This document shows positions 61,001-64,000 of a DNA stretch of 64,000 bases, piece by piece. Origin of the DNA: a virus; the IMG/VR virus record IMGVR_UViG_3300042390_000257, positions 1-64,000 of that record; one strand, 5' to 3'. Position numbers and translations under genes: made by a program. Below the pieces are notes generated by a model that was not told where the DNA came from, made no database searches, and saw only the letters and a list, made by a program, of their open reading frames with translations. Each line of letters begins with the position of its first letter. Within the stretch, counting starts at the first letter, position 1.

Positions 61001-62674
61001 TTATTCTTCGTTGGGCACACGACGCTGGGCAAGCCTTGCTCCGTATGCTCGTTGGATTATGTTGTTAACCATCTGTCCTTCGGCGTCACCGATGCCTCCC
61101 ATAGGGGCACCTGCTTGTCCTTCGGCTGTATTTTCATCACCAGATACTACACTATTCTCCCCGTCTTGTCCGGGGAAAATACCAGTAGTAATCATTACTG
61201 CCTGTTGTATTTGAGCGCGCACCATATCTAGTGCACCTTGGTCCAATGCGTCGTCACGCAATTCCTCAAAGATTTCAAGCAATTTCTCTCGTGGGAACTC
61301 TTCACCAAGAGCGCGCAATGCGCCTTCCTTGGATTCTAAACCAAGAGCCATCTTGGCTTGAACTTCGTTAAGTTTGATAAGAACATCAACGGGTAACGGT
61401 TCAGGCCAGTGGACTTGGGTTTGGTAGGTAACGGGGTCGGCGGGGTCAAGTTCATACGCCTGGTCAGGCTCGGGCATTGCCCCAAGACCCGGGTTGTACT
61501 GGAGCATCTGTGGTTCAAAGACAGCCGCAGTACGGATGATTACTTCATTGATTTTTTCTAGACCCTTAGTGAAGTGAATCTTCTTTTGGTTGTATTTATT
61601 CATCATTGGCTGGTATTGGATAGCCAATGCCACGCCTGATGTATTAGAGACTGGTTGGAACTGACCTAAGGCTGTTTCAGGTACGCCAGTAATTTCATGC
61701 ATGGCGCGCTTAATGAACTGAATGTATTCCAGTGCACCAGCCATGTTTCCGCTGGATTCAAGGTTGAATACATTGGCTTCCTTAGGAAGACCAGCCCAGA
61801 CCTTCTTAGGTCCGCGCTCCAACTGGCTTGCCTTAGCGCCAGTGATGATAGTGACTGGGGCGGCGTGGTAGTTAATAATGTCCGATACTTCGGTCATCTT
61901 TTCATTCAGTTCGCGGTTTAGCGAGATAATGTCCCAAATGTCTGACTGACCCCACGGTGATGACGAGATAGTCATGTTAGGAATATGGACAATCGGGATA
62001 ACACCAATTGCATTGTCGTACTGATCAATCAACTCATCATTGATGTACTGCTCCACAGAATCCTCAGTCAGGATTTCGGTGAAGGTGTACACCTGACGGG
62101 TTCCCTCAGGACTGGTGCCCCAAAAGCGGTACTTCAACTTGAACCGCAGGATGCGATCACGGTCGTGTGGGTGATACTCGGGGAAACAATGCGCTGGGTT
62201 CAGCGGGATAATACGGATACGACCAGCATGTGTGATACCAGCAGAGTCAATAAATGGCTCTTCGTAAGCGACCTTGACAAAGCAGTCACCAGTTACTCCA
62301 GCCAACTGACCCATTTCCCATAAGACATAGTGCTTAGAGTTATGTTGTTCCCATACTGTTTGGAGCAAATGCGGAATGATGGCTGCGTTCTGTTCTGGAG
62401 TTTTGAACTGGATACCCTTACCAAAGCAGAAGTTAGTGATGTAGTCCGACATGGTACGGACATAGTTCATTGTGATGTTCTGTTCGCCCATCTCACGGCG
62501 GTACGACCAGTGGTGACCCAGATACCATGCCCAGCACGATGAATAGCGGTTTAGGCGCGGTCCATGTACCTCAAATTCCTCATCGGCTAATTCCACCAAG
62601 CCCAAAGGCGAGATAGAAACCGTGAGGTCACTAGATGAGGCTCTATAAGATGGTGACCAAAAGTCAACGGGCAT
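61001..62674 (-). CDS. portal protein
   Basis: 557 aa. YRREMGEQNITMNYVRTMSDYITNFCFGKGIQF near the N-terminus, KVAYEEPFIDSAG, LNRELNEKMTEVSDIINYHAAPVTIITG, EITGVPETALGQFQPVSNTSGVAL and a Glu/Gly-rich C-terminus fit a phage portal. The 12-mer ring is the packaging vertex. Scaffold and capsid follow; a terminase gene is expected just outside the window. Confidence 0.85.
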   Translation of the reverse strand: MPVDFWSPSYRASSSDLTVSISPLGLVELADEEFEVHGPRLNRYSSCWAWYLGHHWSYRREMGEQNITMNYVRTMSDYITNFCFGKGIQFKTPEQNAAIIPHLLQTVWEQHNSKHYVLWEMGQLAGVTGDCFVKVAYEEPFIDSAGITHAGRIRIIPLNPAHCFPEYHPHDRDRILRFKLKYRFWGTSPEGTRQVYTFTEILTEDSVEQYINDELIDQYDNAIGVIPIVHIPNMTISSSPWGQSDIWDIISLNRELNEKMTEVSDIINYHAAPVTIITGAKASQLERGPKKVWAGLPKEANVFNLESSGNMAGALEYIQFIKRAMHEITGVPETALGQFQPVSNTSGVALAIQYQPMMNKYNQKKIHFTKGLEKINEVIIRTAAVFEPQMLQYNPGLGAMPEPDQAYELDPADPVTYQTQVHWPEPLPVDVLIKLNEVQAKMALGLESKEGALRALGEEFPREKLLEIFEELRDDALDQGALDMVRAQIQQAVMITTGIFPGQDGENSVVSGDENTAEGQAGAPMGGIGDAEGQMVNNIIQRAYGARLAQRRVPNEE

Positions 62675-62717
62675 CGGGGTTAATCCTTAAGTTTCGTGTT
62701 TTTACTACACATAAATA

Positions 62718-62999
62718 TTAACTGTCCCCTGACTTCTTTACTTTTACAGGAGTAATAGACCTAATCATACCACGAGGAATGTGCATAGGATTTGAACAAA
62801 TAAGGATACCATCATCGTCATAATAGTAAGACGAGTACAAGGTCAGGTACTTATCCGCATGTTCATCTATAACCCAACCAATAGTAATGGGATCAATAAT
62901 GCGTGGTTCGTATTTGGCTGGATCAATCCAACCACCAGGACCATCAAAGGCATCATCCCAAATAACAACAACTGCTTTGAGGTTTTCCTTATCAGTCAT
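62718..62999 (-). CDS. conserved actinophage hypothetical protein
   Basis: 93 aa from the ATG at 62999 (GGGGG 4 bases upstream); a start at 63017 (ATGA overlap with the phosphoesterase stop) would add six residues. AVVVIWDDAFDGPGGWID and HIPRGMIRSITP mark a small family common in actinophages. Function unknown. Confidence 0.6.
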   Translation of the reverse strand: MTDKENLKAVVVIWDDAFDGPGGWIDPAKYEPRIIDPITIGWVIDEHADKYLTLYSSYYYDDDGILICSNPMHIPRGMIRSITPVKVKKSGDS

Positions 63000-63013
63000 A
63001 CGACCCCCACTAA

Positions 63014-63982
63014 TCATTCCGGAGAGTAAACCTTACCACGGAAAAAAGCGGTCTTATTATGGATAGGTATCTGTTCATACCAAAAGGCACCTTCGCCATC
63101 CTCATAGGAAACCACGGCTAGACCCTGTTGCCAGTCCTCCACAATGGTCATGGGGCGACCATCCAGGTCAATACCACCCTTAGTGCTGGGTACGGCACCG
63201 TCACAGCGGGCTAGTGTCCCTGGGGACGCCGCCATGATGGTCTTTGCCCCATCCCAGTCTTCTCGTGACCGTTCAGCCCATTCCCTACGGTGAATGTGCC
63301 CGTAGATGACGGATACCTTGCTGTCGTTGAGGTAGGCGTGGGCGGTTGAACCGTTAGACCTGACCTTGTTTCCGTGGATGACTTTGAGCCTTTGATTAAT
63401 CCATACTTGCCCAGCAGGGTAGCCAGCCACATAATTAACCCCGTAATCATTGAAACGGCATAGATAAGGCACACTAAGGCAAGGCCAAGAGTCTGGAGTA
63501 TTCCCCCGACGCAAGCCGAACGAAACCTTTGCATTGTCCAAGATGAAGTTGACAAGGCGTTCTTCATGGTTACCTGAAATCCAATCTATGACGGCTTCTG
63601 GAGCGGCGGCTCGTAACTCAGCGCACAGAGTAGTAGCGCGGTCAATAGACGCCTGAGTAGTAATTGCGTATGCTGGGCTGAGACGGTACTTGCCGAACTC
63701 AGGAAAGTCAAGGTTGTCACCGACCATGATGATTCGGTCAGGGCGCAACTTCTTGATAATCGCCATGGAGATAGAGAGAGCCTCTTCGTCATGGGTGGGT
63801 TCAAGGCTCCCGTCCGCATTTCGGTAGTAACCGATTTGCATGTCGGGGAGGATAACGGCTACTTTGTAACCCTCTGTATTACTTTGTATTACTTTGCGTA
63901 CTGGAAGTTTGATTGAGGGTCCTGGTTGTACCACGGGCCACTCAGGTCCTTCAGCCCACTTGGGGTTGAATTGGATACCCAT
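63014..63982 (-). CDS. calcineurin-like metallophosphoesterase
   Basis: 322 aa. ILPDMQIGYY (D-x-x, motif I), IIMVGDNLDFPEF (GDxxD, motif II), ISGNHEERL (GNHE, motif III) and VIYGHIHRREW (GHxH, motif V) give the two-metal site. Hydrolyses phosphoesters, perhaps nucleotides or DNA ends. The frame is open to the right edge of the window (six more codons), so the true start could lie beyond 64000; the ATG at 63982 has no clear ribosome site. Confidence 0.85.
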   Translation of the reverse strand: MGIQFNPKWAEGPEWPVVQPGPSIKLPVRKVIQSNTEGYKVAVILPDMQIGYYRNADGSLEPTHDEEALSISMAIIKKLRPDRIIMVGDNLDFPEFGKYRLSPAYAITTQASIDRATTLCAELRAAAPEAVIDWISGNHEERLVNFILDNAKVSFGLRRGNTPDSWPCLSVPYLCRFNDYGVNYVAGYPAGQVWINQRLKVIHGNKVRSNGSTAHAYLNDSKVSVIYGHIHRREWAERSREDWDGAKTIMAASPGTLARCDGAVPSTKGGIDLDGRPMTIVEDWQQGLAVVSYEDGEGAFWYEQIPIHNKTAFFRGKVYSPE

Positions 63983-64000
63983 GAGGTCATGAACCTCAGC

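Noticed and set aside
1-64000. integrase, repressor or attachment site
   Set aside because: I looked for tyrosine or serine recombinase motifs and a lambda-like repressor and saw none, which fits a lytic phage, though the genome may continue beyond the window.

Overview
The window is a 64 kb piece of a large, probably strictly lytic, contractile-tailed bacteriophage (myovirus). The host is most likely an actinomycete: there are two WhiB-type iron-sulfur regulators, and several small protein families are of the kind seen in actinobacteriophages. I see no integrase, repressor, rRNA, tRNA or CRISPR array. The large terminase is not in the window; it may lie beyond the right edge, next to the portal.

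Layout. (1) 1-594 holds no convincing gene. (2) 595-16019, + strand, by eye richer in G+C: about 30 mostly small genes, many joined by ATGA overlaps. They include a SNF2-type helicase, a DUF6011-like zinc protein, a CobT/VWA-like plus CobS/MoxR-like AAA+ pair, a triple helix-turn-helix protein and a MSMEG_6728-like protein. Eleven copies of one 17-base hairpin (consensus TGTCCCG-NNN-CGGGACA) sit between genes here; a twelfth lies at 17616 on the other side of the strand switch. (3) A strong terminator at 16036-16086 separates the converging strands. (4) 16102-26792, - strand: two WhiB proteins, a glycosyltransferase, a lysozyme-like lipoprotein, a large unknown protein with a Cys-rich C-terminus, a run of small low-complexity proteins, a SpoVS homologue and a nuclease. 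(5) 26638-38522, - strand, is the replication and recombination module: Cas4-like exonuclease, resolvase-like protein, RecA, DNA polymerase I, ssDNA-binding protein, MerR-like protein, primase, DnaB-type helicase, DnaC-type loader, and an initiator-like protein whose own gene carries four iterons, an AT-rich tract and a perfect inverted repeat. That is a lambda-O-like candidate origin. (6) 38731-39903 is a short + strand island: Dps ferritin plus three small basic proteins, with an inverted repeat at its promoter side and a terminator at its end. (7) 39965-63982, - strand, is the virion module. In transcription order: metallophosphoesterase, portal, scaffold, N4-gp56-type capsid protein, collar-domain fibre, connectors, sheath, tube, tail assembly chaperone with a likely frameshifted second frame, tape measure/tail lysin, LysM and hub proteins, gp25, baseplate J and P2 gpI-like protein, followed by a membrane protein.

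How it fits together. The early + strand block probably takes over the host and is controlled through the repeated hairpin/operator. The - strand carries replication and then structure. The most notable items are the candidate origin inside the initiator gene, the hairpin family with covarying flanks, the chelatase-like AAA+/VWA pair, the Dps island with its frameshifted last gene, and the cluster of tiny proteins sharing an RKTDR motif.

All functions come from reading motifs by eye. No database search or structure prediction was run. Many small proteins remain unassigned.
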